NCBI GenBank assembly: GCA_949299135.1
Contig: CASFZG010000001.1
Location: forward strand, 159,637-223,636
DNA length: 64,000 nt
Reading direction: 5' to 3'
From: an uncultured Phascolarctobacterium sp.
GTDB taxonomy: Bacteria > Bacillota > Negativicutes > Acidaminococcales > Acidaminococcaceae
A program made the translations under genes and the position numbers. The notes under the pieces were generated by a model. It saw only the letters and a program-made list of their open reading frames with translations, did not search any database and was not told where the DNA came from. How positions within the stretch are numbered: the first letter of the stretch is position 1; each line of letters opens with the position of its first letter. Of this stretch, positions 16,912 to 26,359 are shown one piece after another.

Positions 16912-17559
16912 ATGAAAGTAATTGATTTAACGCATACAATTACAGAAAAAATGCCTGTTTTTCCCGGCACGGAACAGCCGCAGCTAATAACAGTTAACAA
17001 CTATGATGAAAACGGGTTCAGGGAAACACTTTTAAAAATAACGACGCATACCGGCACACATATCGACCCGCCCGCACATATTTACAGCGGCAAAGCAACG
17101 CTCGACAGCCTGCCGCCGGAACAATTTATCGGCAAAGCGCTGGTAATAGACTGCCGCAGCATAAAACCCGGCAGCCACATTACCTTGCAGCACATAACGG
17201 CTTACGGCGCTAAAGCTAAAGCCGCAGATTTTTTGCTGTTCAACCTTGGCTGGGATAAATATTGGGGTACCGAAATCTATTTGGGGCAGTATCCCTGCCT
17301 GAATGATGAAGCCATTAACTTTATTTTGGAAGGCAACTACAAAGGCATTGGCTTTGATGTAATGGGCATTGACCCTATTGATGACGAAAATTTAACTCTG
17401 CATAAAAAATTGTTTAAAAATAAACAGATTGTAAATATCGAAAACCTTAAAAATTTGGATTTATGCGGCAGCGATTTATTTTGGTTCAGCTGTTTTCCTC
17501 TGAAAATAGCAAACAGCGACGGTTCACCTGTCCGCGCCGTCGCCTGGTTTGAGGAATAA
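16912..17559 (+). CDS. Cyclase-family metal-dependent hydrolase (kynurenine formamidase-like)
   Basis: A 215-residue soluble enzyme of the cyclase/arylformamidase family. The metal-binding signature HTGTHIDPPAH (about residues 43-53) is intact, and the start IDLTHTITEKMPVFPG is typical. Members hydrolyse formamides or cyclic substrates such as N-formylkynurenine, but the substrate here is unknown. The ATG at 16912 follows AAAGGA; the computed ORF starts 17 codons earlier without a good site. A lone plus-strand gene with its own terminator. Confidence 0.85.
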   Translation: MKVIDLTHTITEKMPVFPGTEQPQLITVNNYDENGFRETLLKITTHTGTHIDPPAHIYSGKATLDSLPPEQFIGKALVIDCRSIKPGSHITLQHITAYGAKAKAADFLLFNLGWDKYWGTEIYLGQYPCLNDEAINFILEGNYKGIGFDVMGIDPIDDENLTLHKKLFKNKQIVNIENLKNLDLCGSDLFWFSCFPLKIANSDGSPVRAVAWFEE

Positions 17560-17620
17560 AATTTTAATTATATATATGTTGCAGCGCATTAATTGCATAA
17601 ACAAGAGTGATATAGACGCA

Positions 17621-17654
17621 AAAAGCGCAAACTGATAAATCAGTTTGCGCTTTT
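17621..17654. terminator. Bidirectional terminator between cyclase gene and metH
   Basis: AAAAGCGCAAACTGAT (17621-17636) pairs perfectly with ATCAGTTTGCGCTTTT (17639-17654), flanked by T-rich sequence. It serves two convergent genes. Confidence 0.88.
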
Positions 17655-17659
17655 AATTT

Positions 17660-20038
17660 TTATTGCAGTGAATTAGCGTAATTTACCGCGCTGACGGCAT
17701 TGGGCGCATAGCAATCCGCACCGATGCTGTCGGCATAATCCTGCGTGAGCACTGCACCGCCAACGATAATTTTAAAATCGCCCGCCGCGCGCAGCGCTTT
17801 AATGGTTTCTTCCATAGCACCTACGGTTGTCGTCATCAGCGCCGAAAGGCCAACCACGCTTACTTTATTCTGCACCGCAGTTTCTGCAATTTTTTCAGGC
17901 GGCACGTCCTTGCCAAGGTCAATAACCAGATAGCCGTAATTTTCAAACAGTACTTTTACAATATTTTTGCCAATGTCGTGAATATCGCCTTTAACGGTGG
18001 CCAGAATTACTTTTATGCCGTTGCTCTGGCTGCCGCCTTCTGCCGCCATTTTATCACGGATAACGTTAAAGGCCGCTTTAGCTGCTTCCGCACTCATTAA
18101 AAGCTGCGGCAAAAAGATTCTGCGTTCTTCAAAGCCTTTGCCAACATAATCAAGCGCAGGTATCATTTCGGCATTAATAATATCAAGCGGCTGCTTTCCG
18201 GCAAGTTGTTCTTTTACTGCTTTTTCGCTCTGTTCACGCAGGCCTTTAACAATGGCTTCATACAATGTATATTCCGCAGACTGCACCGGCTGCTGCTTTG
18301 CCTGGGCTGCACCGGCAAACATGGCTACATATTCCTTGCAGCCTTCGTCTAAACCGCTGAGCGCACCAAATGCATAATAAGCGTTCATCATGGCTTCGCT
18401 TTGCGGATTGATAATGGCGCAGCTTAACCCTGCCTGCATTGCCAGTACAAAAAATGCGCTGTTTACAGCATCACGCGCCGGCAGGCCAAAGGAAATATTC
18501 GATACGCCCATAACGGTTTTTATGCCGCGTTTTTTCAGTTCACTCAGCACCTGCAAATCAATATTGGCATTATCGCTGCCTGTACTAATCGTAAGCGCCA
18601 GCGGGTCTACAATAATATTGCGTTTTTCAATGCCATATTCCGCCGCACGCGCAATAATTTTTTCGGCAATGGCAATACGCCCTTCCGCAGTCTGCGGTAT
18701 GCCGCTGTCGTCCAGAGTAAGCGCAACAACTGCAGCGCCGTATTTTTTTACAAGCGGCAAAACTTTTTCAAGGCTTTCTTCTTTGCCGCATACGGAATTC
18801 AGCAGCGGTTTGCCGTTATAAAGGCGCAGGCTGCGCGCCATGGCTTCGTAGTTGGATGTATCAATCTGCAACGGCACGCTGGTTATGGCCTGCAAGCGCT
18901 GCACTGCTTCCGCGCTGACAGCAGGTTCTTCAATGCCCGGCACGCCGACGTTTACGTCTAAAATCGCCGCGCCGCGTTCAATCTGTTCCAGCCCCAGGCG
19001 GCAAATATAATCATAATCGCCGTTTAAAATGGCCTGTTTTAAGCGCGGTTTGCCTGTTGGGTTAATGCGCTCGCCAATTATTACCGGCTTTTGCCCGATA
19101 ACAACTGCACTGCCGTAAGCGGCAACCGCCGTTAAATCGCTGCTGCGCTGCCGGGGAACTACATTACGGCATTTATTTACCAGTGCGGCAATATGCGCAG
19201 GCGTTGTGCCGCAGCAGCCGCCCATAATTGCAAGGCTACCGTCCCGTGCCATTTCGTACATCAGCTGCGCAAATTCTTCCGCATCAACATCAAAAACTGT
19301 TTTGCCGTTTACTTCTTTGGGCAGACCGGCATTAGGGTTCAGCACAGCAGGCAGCGGCGTTGCTGCAAGCAGCTGCGGCAAAAGTTTCTGCATCTGCGCA
19401 GGGCCGAGCCCGCAGTTAAAGCCGACAGCATCAGCACCAAGGCCCTCCAGCATAACAGCCGCCGCTGTAATATCACCGCCGGTTAAAAGCTTGCCACCTT
19501 CGTCAAGCGTCATTGTTGCAACTACCGGCAGGCTGCTGTTTTCTTTTGCCGCCAAAAGCGCGGCTTTCAGCTCGTAGGTGTCGCTCATGGTTTCAATTAA
19601 AATTAAATCAGCCCCGGCTTTTACGCCTGCCTGTACAATTTCCGCATAAATGCTTACGGCTTCTTCAAACGGCAAATCGCCGTAAGGCGCAAGCAGTTTG
19701 CCGGTTGGCCCCATATCAAGCGCTACGAAGCTGCCCGGCTTTTTGGCGCAGGCTTTTTTTGCTATTGCCACTGCCTGTTCAATTACATCGGCAGTTTTAA
19801 TTTCCGTACCCGCAAATTTAAGGCGGTTTGCGCCAAAAGTATTTGTTTTTATAATATCCGCACCGGCGTTTAAATATGCGGTGTGGATTTTTTCAACTTC
19901 ACCGGCATGGCTGAAGTTCCACAGCTCCGGCAGCTCGCCCGGTTTAAGCCCGGCAGACTGAAGCATGGTGCCCATGGCGCCGTCAAAAAATAAAGTTTTT
20001 TTGCCAAGTAAATCTTTAAAAAGCATATTGTTCCTCAC
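17660..20038 (-). CDS. metH: Cobalamin-dependent methionine synthase without reactivation domain
   Basis: MetH moves the methyl group of 5-methyltetrahydrofolate to homocysteine through cobalamin (cytoplasm). The 792 residues contain a homocysteine-binding domain (about 1-290, with zinc ligands in FNCG and GGCC), a pterin-binding domain (about 305-575, GERINPTG and ILDVNVG), a cap and a B12-binding Rossmann domain (about 590-792) with the axial His in GDIHDIGKNIV. The SAM-dependent activation domain of the ~1200-residue enterobacterial enzyme is missing; the neighbouring gene encodes it separately. Confidence 0.94.
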   Translation of the reverse strand: MRNNMLFKDLLGKKTLFFDGAMGTMLQSAGLKPGELPELWNFSHAGEVEKIHTAYLNAGADIIKTNTFGANRLKFAGTEIKTADVIEQAVAIAKKACAKKPGSFVALDMGPTGKLLAPYGDLPFEEAVSIYAEIVQAGVKAGADLILIETMSDTYELKAALLAAKENSSLPVVATMTLDEGGKLLTGGDITAAAVMLEGLGADAVGFNCGLGPAQMQKLLPQLLAATPLPAVLNPNAGLPKEVNGKTVFDVDAEEFAQLMYEMARDGSLAIMGGCCGTTPAHIAALVNKCRNVVPRQRSSDLTAVAAYGSAVVIGQKPVIIGERINPTGKPRLKQAILNGDYDYICRLGLEQIERGAAILDVNVGVPGIEEPAVSAEAVQRLQAITSVPLQIDTSNYEAMARSLRLYNGKPLLNSVCGKEESLEKVLPLVKKYGAAVVALTLDDSGIPQTAEGRIAIAEKIIARAAEYGIEKRNIIVDPLALTISTGSDNANIDLQVLSELKKRGIKTVMGVSNISFGLPARDAVNSAFFVLAMQAGLSCAIINPQSEAMMNAYYAFGALSGLDEGCKEYVAMFAGAAQAKQQPVQSAEYTLYEAIVKGLREQSEKAVKEQLAGKQPLDIINAEMIPALDYVGKGFEERRIFLPQLLMSAEAAKAAFNVIRDKMAAEGGSQSNGIKVILATVKGDIHDIGKNIVKVLFENYGYLVIDLGKDVPPEKIAETAVQNKVSVVGLSALMTTTVGAMEETIKALRAAGDFKIIVGGAVLTQDYADSIGADCYAPNAVSAVNYANSLQ

Positions 20039-20664
20039 AGTTTTTTATATATACAATTTGCATTGTTTTCGCAATTTTTGCAGTTTGAAGCTTTATTTTC
20101 ACATTCATTGGTAATGCCGATAATTGCCGTTACCGATTTTACCGGAGCCAGCATGCCGCCTGCCGTCACTGTCAGCCCAATGCATTTTTGCGCATCAAGC
20201 ATTCTTAAAATACGAGGCTGGTCTGTCAGCGCCCAGTCGGCATAACCGGGTGAAAAACGCGGCTTAAAATGCAGCCCGCCATATTCTGCGCTTATTTTTG
20301 CTTCTGTTTCGTCGCAGTAAGTTTCAATAAGCGCCGTACACACGGCCTGCCCGGCAGCGCCTTCGGCTATATTGGCCACAGCCATACGGCGCAGCATTAT
20401 ATCTGCTTTGGCACCAAGAGTCGCTGCCAAAAGTACGGCTCTGGTACAGCCTTTAATATGCGCGGCAAGTTTGGCGCTTTTAAAATATTCGCCGCCCAGC
20501 AGCACGCCGTCAGCGTCAACGCTGCAATCCAGAACGCGGTACACGCTGCGCGCCTGCACTTCGTTGCGCAGCTTTAAATACGCCAAATCTGCCAGCACGC
20601 CCGCGTTCTCGTCACCGGCGCGCCCGCCCATATAGCGGATGGCTTCGCTGCGGTCGTACTTCAT
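20035..20664 (-). CDS. Free-standing methionine synthase activation protein
   Basis: A 209-residue protein matching the vitamin B12-dependent methionine synthase activation domain, known as a separate polypeptide in Thermotoga and many Firmicutes. It carries the RFSPGYADWAL motif (about residues 151-161), corresponding to the SAM-binding region of MetH. The C-terminus has four Cys (CENKASNCKNCENNANC), perhaps a metal or Fe-S site. It overlaps metH by four bases and metF by four, so the three are made together. Reductive remethylation of oxidised cob(II)alamin is inferred from the family. Confidence 0.88.
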   Translation of the reverse strand: MKYDRSEAIRYMGGRAGDENAGVLADLAYLKLRNEVQARSVYRVLDCSVDADGVLLGGEYFKSAKLAAHIKGCTRAVLLAATLGAKADIMLRRMAVANIAEGAAGQAVCTALIETYCDETEAKISAEYGGLHFKPRFSPGYADWALTDQPRILRMLDAQKCIGLTVTAGGMLAPVKSVTAIIGITNECENKASNCKNCENNANCIYKKL

Positions 20665-21512
20665 TTGATAATCTCCGACAGATTTTTCATAATGCCGCGG
20701 ATGATTTCCGGCTTGTTCATCGTGTAAACGTGGATGTTTTTAAAGCCGTTGGCAATCAGGTCGATAATCTGCCCGAGGGCATAAGCAATGCCGGCCTGCA
20801 TTAAAGCCTGCGGGTCGTCGGCAAAACGTTCCACAATCGCGCGGTAATGCGGCGGCAGCTTCGTTCCGCTCAGCTCGCAGATACGGTTAATCTGTTTGGC
20901 GTTGGTTACGGGCATAATGCCTGCCACCACCGGCACGTCGATGCCGTTGCGCAGCAGCCTGTACATATAGTTGTACATAATATTATTGTCAAAGCACATC
21001 TGCGATACCAAGAACTCGCAGCCTGCATCAATTTTCTTTTTGGTGTTTTCAATGTCGTTATCCAGTGAGCCTGCCTCCGGATGTCCTTCCGGATAGCATG
21101 CGCCGCCGATGCAGAAATCGCCGGACGCCGAAATTTTGCGCATCAAATCGCTGGCATGGGCAAAATCACGCACGCCGCTTGTAACAGCGTCGCCGCGCAA
21201 AGCCAGCACGTTCTGCACTCCCGCCTTGCGGAAGTTGCCAAGCATGTCGTCAATCTTTGCTTCCGTCGCGTCGATACAGGTTAAATGCGCCAGCGCCGGA
21301 ATGTTATGTTCCTCCACCGACTGCGCAATTGCCAGCGTCTGCCCGGCAGAAGTACCGCCAGCGCCGTAGGTAACGCTCATAAAATGCGGTTTGATAACGG
21401 CAATTTCATCAACTATTTTTAAAGCGTTCTGCAATTCCGACCCGGCTTTGGGCGGAAACAGCTCGCACGAAATACAAGGTTTATCGCTTTTTAACAGTTC
21501 TGTTATTTTCAT
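20661..21512 (-). CDS. metF: Methylenetetrahydrofolate reductase
   Basis: MetF reduces 5,10-methylene-THF to 5-methyl-THF, the methyl donor of MetH. The 283-residue barrel has SCELFPPKAG, PHFMSVTYGAGGT (FAD region), LRGD and AGIMPVTNAKQI motifs. The computed ORF starts at 21527, but that codon precedes the AGGGGG site, so the ATG at 21512 is the start. First gene of metF-activation protein-metH. Confidence 0.93.
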   Translation of the reverse strand: MKITELLKSDKPCISCELFPPKAGSELQNALKIVDEIAVIKPHFMSVTYGAGGTSAGQTLAIAQSVEEHNIPALAHLTCIDATEAKIDDMLGNFRKAGVQNVLALRGDAVTSGVRDFAHASDLMRKISASGDFCIGGACYPEGHPEAGSLDNDIENTKKKIDAGCEFLVSQMCFDNNIMYNYMYRLLRNGIDVPVVAGIMPVTNAKQINRICELSGTKLPPHYRAIVERFADDPQALMQAGIAYALGQIIDLIANGFKNIHVYTMNKPEIIRGIMKNLSEIIK

Positions 21513-21612
21513 AAAAGTCCCCCTCATCGTACAATGTAATATCTATTTTACTACATTAACATCTTTTTTGCCATACGCATTTATTTTAAAGCCTGCATCA
21601 TAAAGCTTAACA

Positions 21613-21646
21613 AATCCCTGCCGCGGCAGGATTTTATTTTTATCTG
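21613..21646 (+). terminator. Candidate plus-strand terminator upstream of the RND adaptor
   Basis: The 12-base palindrome CTGCCGCGGCAG (21618-21629), with flanking AATC/GATT pairing, is followed on the plus strand by TTTTATTTTTAT. It lies between divergent metF and the efflux genes, where no plus-strand gene ends, so it may attenuate a leader or insulate the operons. Confidence 0.5.
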
Positions 21647-21701
21647 CCGAAATTCTAAGTAAAGCATCATTACCATAAAAAAGCATTGGAAGTGATTGGT
21701 T

Positions 21702-22811
21702 ATGCAGCTTTGGGAAAAATTACATTTAAGCAAAAAACAGTTAGCCATCGCCACTGCCGTTATCGCCGCAGGGCTGGTTTACCATTTTGCCACCGCAGTT
21801 TTAAATAAACCGCAGCCGGTTGCCGCCGTGCCCTATGTACGCACCGTTACCGCAGGCACGCACAGCACGCAGAACTACCTTGTGTACCCCGGCGAAGTGC
21901 GCGGACGCTACGAAAGCAACCTTGCCTTTCAGGTCAGCGGCAAAATAATCAGCCGTAATGTCAATTTGGGCGACACCGTGCATGCAGGCGATGTTTTAAT
22001 GCAGATTGACCCGCGCGACGTTGATGAAAACGTCAACGCTGCCCGCGCAGGTCTGGCATCTGCCAACGCCAACTTTTTGCTGGCCAGCGACAACGAAAAA
22101 CGCTACCGTTCACTGCTGGCAAGCGGCGCTGTAAGCCAGGCCGTTTACGACCAGTACAACACACAGCTGAAAGCCGCACAATCCACGCTGGAACAGGCCG
22201 AAGCACAGCTGGCGGCCGCGCTGAACCAGCTTGATTATACGCGCCTTGTAGCAAATAACGACGGCGTCATCTCAAGCATTACCGGCGAAGTCGGGCAGGT
22301 TGCCGCTGCCGGTACGCCTGTTGCAACGCTGGTGCGCGAAGGCGAAAAAGAAGTGCGCATTTACATACCCGAAAACAATTTAGCCAGCATCTCGCCCGGG
22401 CAAACTGCGGAAATAACCTTCTGGGCGCTGCCCGATGTCACCGTCAGCGGGCACATCCGCGAAATCGCCCCGATGGCCGACCCGGTAACGCGCACCTATC
22501 AGGTCTGCGTTGCTATCGACAACATGCCGCCGCAGGTGCAGCTTGGCATGACGGCCAAAGTACATTTTAACGACGGCAGCGAAAGCCTCATTATCCTGCC
22601 TAAGGCAGCAATTTACCAGACCGGCGACACGCCGCAGGTATGGATTGTTAAGGACAACCGCGTTGAGCTTGTGCCGGTGGAAATTGCCGGTTACGAAAAC
22701 AACAGCATTATTATTAAAAGCGGCGTTGCAAACGGCGACGTTATTGTTACCGGCGGCGCTGCCAAACTTACGCCCGGCCAGCAGGTGCGTCTGGAAGGTG
22801 ATGCGCAATGA
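21702..22811 (+). CDS. RND efflux periplasmic adaptor (membrane fusion protein)
   Basis: The adaptor of a tripartite efflux pump, bridging the inner-membrane RND pump to an outer-membrane channel. From the ATG at 21702 it has 369 residues: an N-terminal membrane anchor (about 14-34), a lipoyl half-motif GKIISRNVNLGDTVHAGDVLMQID, an alpha-helical hairpin (about 105-175), the second lipoyl half with TRLVANNDGVIS, and beta-barrel and membrane-proximal domains. It overlaps the pump gene by four bases. No TolC-like channel gene is nearby. Confidence 0.9.
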   Translation: MQLWEKLHLSKKQLAIATAVIAAGLVYHFATAVLNKPQPVAAVPYVRTVTAGTHSTQNYLVYPGEVRGRYESNLAFQVSGKIISRNVNLGDTVHAGDVLMQIDPRDVDENVNAARAGLASANANFLLASDNEKRYRSLLASGAVSQAVYDQYNTQLKAAQSTLEQAEAQLAAALNQLDYTRLVANNDGVISSITGEVGQVAAAGTPVATLVREGEKEVRIYIPENNLASISPGQTAEITFWALPDVTVSGHIREIAPMADPVTRTYQVCVAIDNMPPQVQLGMTAKVHFNDGSESLIILPKAAIYQTGDTPQVWIVKDNRVELVPVEIAGYENNSIIIKSGVANGDVIVTGGAAKLTPGQQVRLEGDAQ

Positions 22812-25800
22812 AAAGAGCTAACCTTGCTTCGTGGAGCATTACGCACCGGCAGATAATTTACTTTTTTATGTTTCTGTGCCTCGTGGCGGGCATTTACAGC
22901 TATAACACGCTCGGCCGCGCGGAAGACCCCAGCTTTACCGTCAAGCAGATGGTAATTTCGGCGGCGTGGCCCGGCGCGACAGCCCAGGAAATGGAAGAAC
23001 AGGTTGCCGACAAGCTGGAAAAACAGGCGCAGGCTTCCACCGATATTGATTACATTACAAGTTATTCACGCCCCGGCATCTGCGTCGTCAATGTTTACTT
23101 AAAAGAAGACGTGGCGAAGGAAGATGTGCGCCCGCACTGGCTGGAGCTGCGCAATATGATTAATGATATCAAGGCCGACCTGCCAAACGGCGTGTACGGC
23201 CCGTATTTTAACGACCGCTTTGACGACGTTTACGGCAATATCTACGCGCTCACTTCGGACAGCTTCAGCTATGAAGATATGCGCCGCAAAGCCGAAGACA
23301 TCAAACGCATTTTTTATACCGTACCGGACGTGAAAAAAGTTGAGCTTATCGGCGTCCAGCCGGAAAAAATTTATCTGGAAGTCAGCAACAATAAGCTGGC
23401 GCAGCTGGGCATACCGCTTGATACGCTTGCCGCCGCCATTCAGGCGCAGACGGCCATGGTGCCCGCCGGTATGAGCGAAACGCCGGACGATAATGTTTAC
23501 CTGCGCCTTACCGGTATGCCGGACGCAGTGGAAAACATCGCTTCGCTGCCGATACAGGCTAACGGGCGCGTGTTCCGCCTTGGCGACATCGCCGATGTTA
23601 AACGCGGCTACGCCGACCCGCCCGAGCCGAAATTCTTTTTCAACGGGCAGCCCGCTGTCGGCATCGCACTTTCCATGGAGGACGGCGGCAATAACATCCG
23701 CCTGGGCGAAAATTTAGCCAATATTATTACGCAGATTACCGCCGGGCTGCCGCTGGGTTTTGAGCTGCATCAGGTTGCCAACCAGCCGGAAGTTGTAAAA
23801 AACTCCATCGACGAATTTACACAGAGCCTGAAAGAAGCCGTCATCATCGTGCTGGCGGTAAGCCTCATCAGCCTTGGCAGGCGCTGTGGCTATGTAATTT
23901 CCGTCTGCATCCCGCTGGTACTGCTGGGCACGTTCATCGGCATGTACGCGCTGGGCATCGACCTGCACAAGGTATCGCTCGGTGCGCTGATTATCGCACT
24001 GGGCATGCTGGTTGACGACGCCATTGTTGTGGTGGAACTTATGGAAATCAAGCTGGCTGAAGGCTGGGACCGCATAAAAGCCGCCAGCTACGCTTTTGAA
24101 ACCTGCGCTGTACCGCTGCTCGTCGGCACGGTTATCACCTGCGTCGGCTTTACGCCGATATATTTTTCCAAAGGCAATGTCGGCGAATTTGCCGGCAGTT
24201 TGTTTGTGGTTATCAGCCTGGCGCTGATGCTGTCGTGGGTAGTATCGGCAACCGTTGCGCCCGTGCTGGGCTATGAATGGGTACACCCCAAAAAGATTGC
24301 CGAAGGCAGCGCTTACACCACGCCGTTTTACCGGAAATTCCGCAGCCTGCTGACCTGGGCGCTAACGCACCGCGCCGTTGTTATCGCGCTCACCGTCGGC
24401 GCATTCTGCGGCTCGCTGTTTTTAACCAAATTTATAGATAAGGAATTTTTCCCGCCTTCCGTACGTCCGGAGCTGCTGGTTGAAATCAACATGCCGGAAG
24501 GCAGCAGCATTAAAGCAACCGAAAAAGCCGCACTGAAACTGACCGATATTTTGAAGGACGACACGGATATTTTAAACATCGGCACTTATGTCGGCGAAAG
24601 CGCGCCACGATTTGTACTTGTAGTTGAACCGGTGCAGCCGCGCGAAAATTACGCCCAGCTTGTCATCCTCACCAAAGATGTGGAAGCCAAAAACAGGCTG
24701 GAACAAAAAATTAACGAACTTGCCGCACGCGAAATCCCCGAAGCCGTTATTTACAGCAAATCCATCCCGCTCGGTCCGCCTTCGGCATACCCGGTAATGC
24801 TGCGCGTATCCGCACCGACGGAAGCAATGGCAAAAGATTACGCCCAGCAGGTACGCGATACCGCCTTGCAGAACCCCGCCGTTACCATGACGCGTTTTGA
24901 CTGGATGGAAAAAACAGGCGCGGTTAAAGTAGCTATCGACAACGACAAGCTGCGGCAGATGGGCATTGACCGCCAGACCGTTGCCATGGCGTTGCAGGCA
25001 GAACTCAGCGGCTACACCGTATCGCAGTATTACGAAGGCGACCAGGCTATCGACCTTGTGTTCCGCCTTGATGCTGCCGACCGCAATAAAATTTCCGACC
25101 TGCGGCTGCTGTCCATTCCCACAAGCAAGGGCAGCGTACCGCTGGCACAGGTGGCAAACATCAGCTACGAAGCTGAAGATAACATGATCTGGCGGCGCAA
25201 CCTGCTGCCGACCGTTACCGTTAACGCGGGCATTGCCCCCGGTTACACCGGCAACGACGTAACGCAGCAAATTTACGACAGCCTCGTTGATTTGCGCAGC
25301 AGCCTGCCGCCCGGCGTCAGCATCGAAATCGGCGGCCCACTGGAAAGCAGCAACAAAGCGCTGAACTACCTGCTTGTACCGCTGCCGGTTATGTTCATCA
25401 CCATGCTGGTTCTGCTGATGCTGCAGCTAAAAGATTTGCGCAAACTGTTCATCATCGTCTGCACCGCGCCGATGGGTATTATCGGCGTCGTTATCGGACT
25501 GCTGTTGTTTAACTCGTCCATGGGCTTTCTGGCGCAGCTCGGCATCCTGTCGCTGACGGGCATAATCATCCGCAATTCCGTCGTACTTATCGACCAGATT
25601 GATTTGCATTTGGCAGCAGGCATGAAGCCTTACGAAGCGGTACTGGAATCCGCAATTGTGCGTTTCCGTCCCATCATGCTGGCAGCGCTCACTACAGTGC
25701 TCGGTCTTGTGCCGATGTTCACCAACCCCTTCTGGGAATCCATGGCCGTCGCTATCGCCTGCGGCCTTACCGGCGCAACCATGCTGACGCTCGTAGTATT

Positions 25801-25843
25801 GCCGGTAATCTATTCAATAATGTTCAAAATAACAAAAGCGTAA
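22808..25843 (+). CDS. RND efflux pump permease (AcrB-type)
   Basis: A 1011-residue proton-driven inner-membrane exporter. It has TM1 near residues 15-33, a large periplasmic loop, TM2-6, a second periplasmic loop and TM8-12. The proton-relay Asp pair is in LGMLVDDAIVVVEL (about 402-403), and the conserved GIIIRNSVVLIDQI and RFRPIMLAALTT motifs occur in the second half. The family exports drugs, bile salts or other amphiphiles; the substrate cannot be told. Its presence implies an outer membrane. A terminator follows. Confidence 0.93.
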   Translation: MKRANLASWSITHRQIIYFFMFLCLVAGIYSYNTLGRAEDPSFTVKQMVISAAWPGATAQEMEEQVADKLEKQAQASTDIDYITSYSRPGICVVNVYLKEDVAKEDVRPHWLELRNMINDIKADLPNGVYGPYFNDRFDDVYGNIYALTSDSFSYEDMRRKAEDIKRIFYTVPDVKKVELIGVQPEKIYLEVSNNKLAQLGIPLDTLAAAIQAQTAMVPAGMSETPDDNVYLRLTGMPDAVENIASLPIQANGRVFRLGDIADVKRGYADPPEPKFFFNGQPAVGIALSMEDGGNNIRLGENLANIITQITAGLPLGFELHQVANQPEVVKNSIDEFTQSLKEAVIIVLAVSLISLGRRCGYVISVCIPLVLLGTFIGMYALGIDLHKVSLGALIIALGMLVDDAIVVVELMEIKLAEGWDRIKAASYAFETCAVPLLVGTVITCVGFTPIYFSKGNVGEFAGSLFVVISLALMLSWVVSATVAPVLGYEWVHPKKIAEGSAYTTPFYRKFRSLLTWALTHRAVVIALTVGAFCGSLFLTKFIDKEFFPPSVRPELLVEINMPEGSSIKATEKAALKLTDILKDDTDILNIGTYVGESAPRFVLVVEPVQPRENYAQLVILTKDVEAKNRLEQKINELAAREIPEAVIYSKSIPLGPPSAYPVMLRVSAPTEAMAKDYAQQVRDTALQNPAVTMTRFDWMEKTGAVKVAIDNDKLRQMGIDRQTVAMALQAELSGYTVSQYYEGDQAIDLVFRLDAADRNKISDLRLLSIPTSKGSVPLAQVANISYEAEDNMIWRRNLLPTVTVNAGIAPGYTGNDVTQQIYDSLVDLRSSLPPGVSIEIGGPLESSNKALNYLLVPLPVMFITMLVLLMLQLKDLRKLFIIVCTAPMGIIGVVIGLLLFNSSMGFLAQLGILSLTGIIIRNSVVLIDQIDLHLAAGMKPYEAVLESAIVRFRPIMLAALTTVLGLVPMFTNPFWESMAVAIACGLTGATMLTLVVLPVIYSIMFKITKA

Positions 25844-25867
25844 AATAAAGTTTGTGTTGAGATGCAG

Positions 25868-25904
25868 AAAAGCGCACCGTACTTTTACAGCATAGTGCGC
25901 TTTT
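25868..25904. terminator. Bidirectional-looking terminator between RND pump and aroQ
   Basis: AAAAGCGCAC (25868-25877) pairs with GTGCGCTTTT (25895-25904), between the convergent efflux and shikimate operons. Confidence 0.85.
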
Positions 25905-25918
25905 GTTGTTTAAGTTTT

Positions 25919-26359
25919 TTATTTTTCATCCGGCAAGGCCGCCAAAGCACGCATAGCTAACGAGTAGCCCATAAAGCCCAGCCCGCAGATTTGCCCGATG
26001 CAGGCAGGCGCCGTTACCGATTTATGGCGGAACTCCTCACGCGCGTGCACATTGCTTAAATGCACTTCAACGGCGGGCAGCGCCACGCCTTTTAGCGCAT
26101 CCAAAAGCGCCACGCTGTAATGCGTATAAGCGGCAGGGTTAATAACAATGCCGTCGTATTTGCCGTAAGCGTCCTGAATGAAGGTAACAATTTCGCCTTC
26201 GTAATTGCTCTGGCAAATATCAACGCTGACGCCGATTGCTTCGGCTTCTTTAGTAATAAACGCACACAAAGCGCCGTAATCCTGCGCGCCGTAAACATTT
26301 TTTTCACGGATGCCCAGCAAATTGATGTTAGGCCCGTTAATAACCAAAATTTTTTTCAT
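25919..26359 (-). CDS. aroQ: Type II 3-dehydroquinate dehydratase
   Basis: Third shikimate step, 3-dehydroquinate to 3-dehydroshikimate. The 146-residue size and NGPNINLLGIREKNVYG start, with the catalytic Tyr, together with NPAAYTHYSVAL and EVHLSNVHAREEFRHKS, identify the dodecameric type II enzyme. It overlaps aroK by four bases and is last in the aro operon. Confidence 0.96.
   Translation of the reverse strand: MKKILVINGPNINLLGIREKNVYGAQDYGALCAFITKEAEAIGVSVDICQSNYEGEIVTFIQDAYGKYDGIVINPAAYTHYSVALLDALKGVALPAVEVHLSNVHAREEFRHKSVTAPACIGQICGLGFMGYSLAMRALAALPDEK

Noticed and set aside
24572..25270. 232-codon minus-strand ORF opposite the RND pump gene
   Set aside because: Shadow; the pump frame has intact family motifs throughout.
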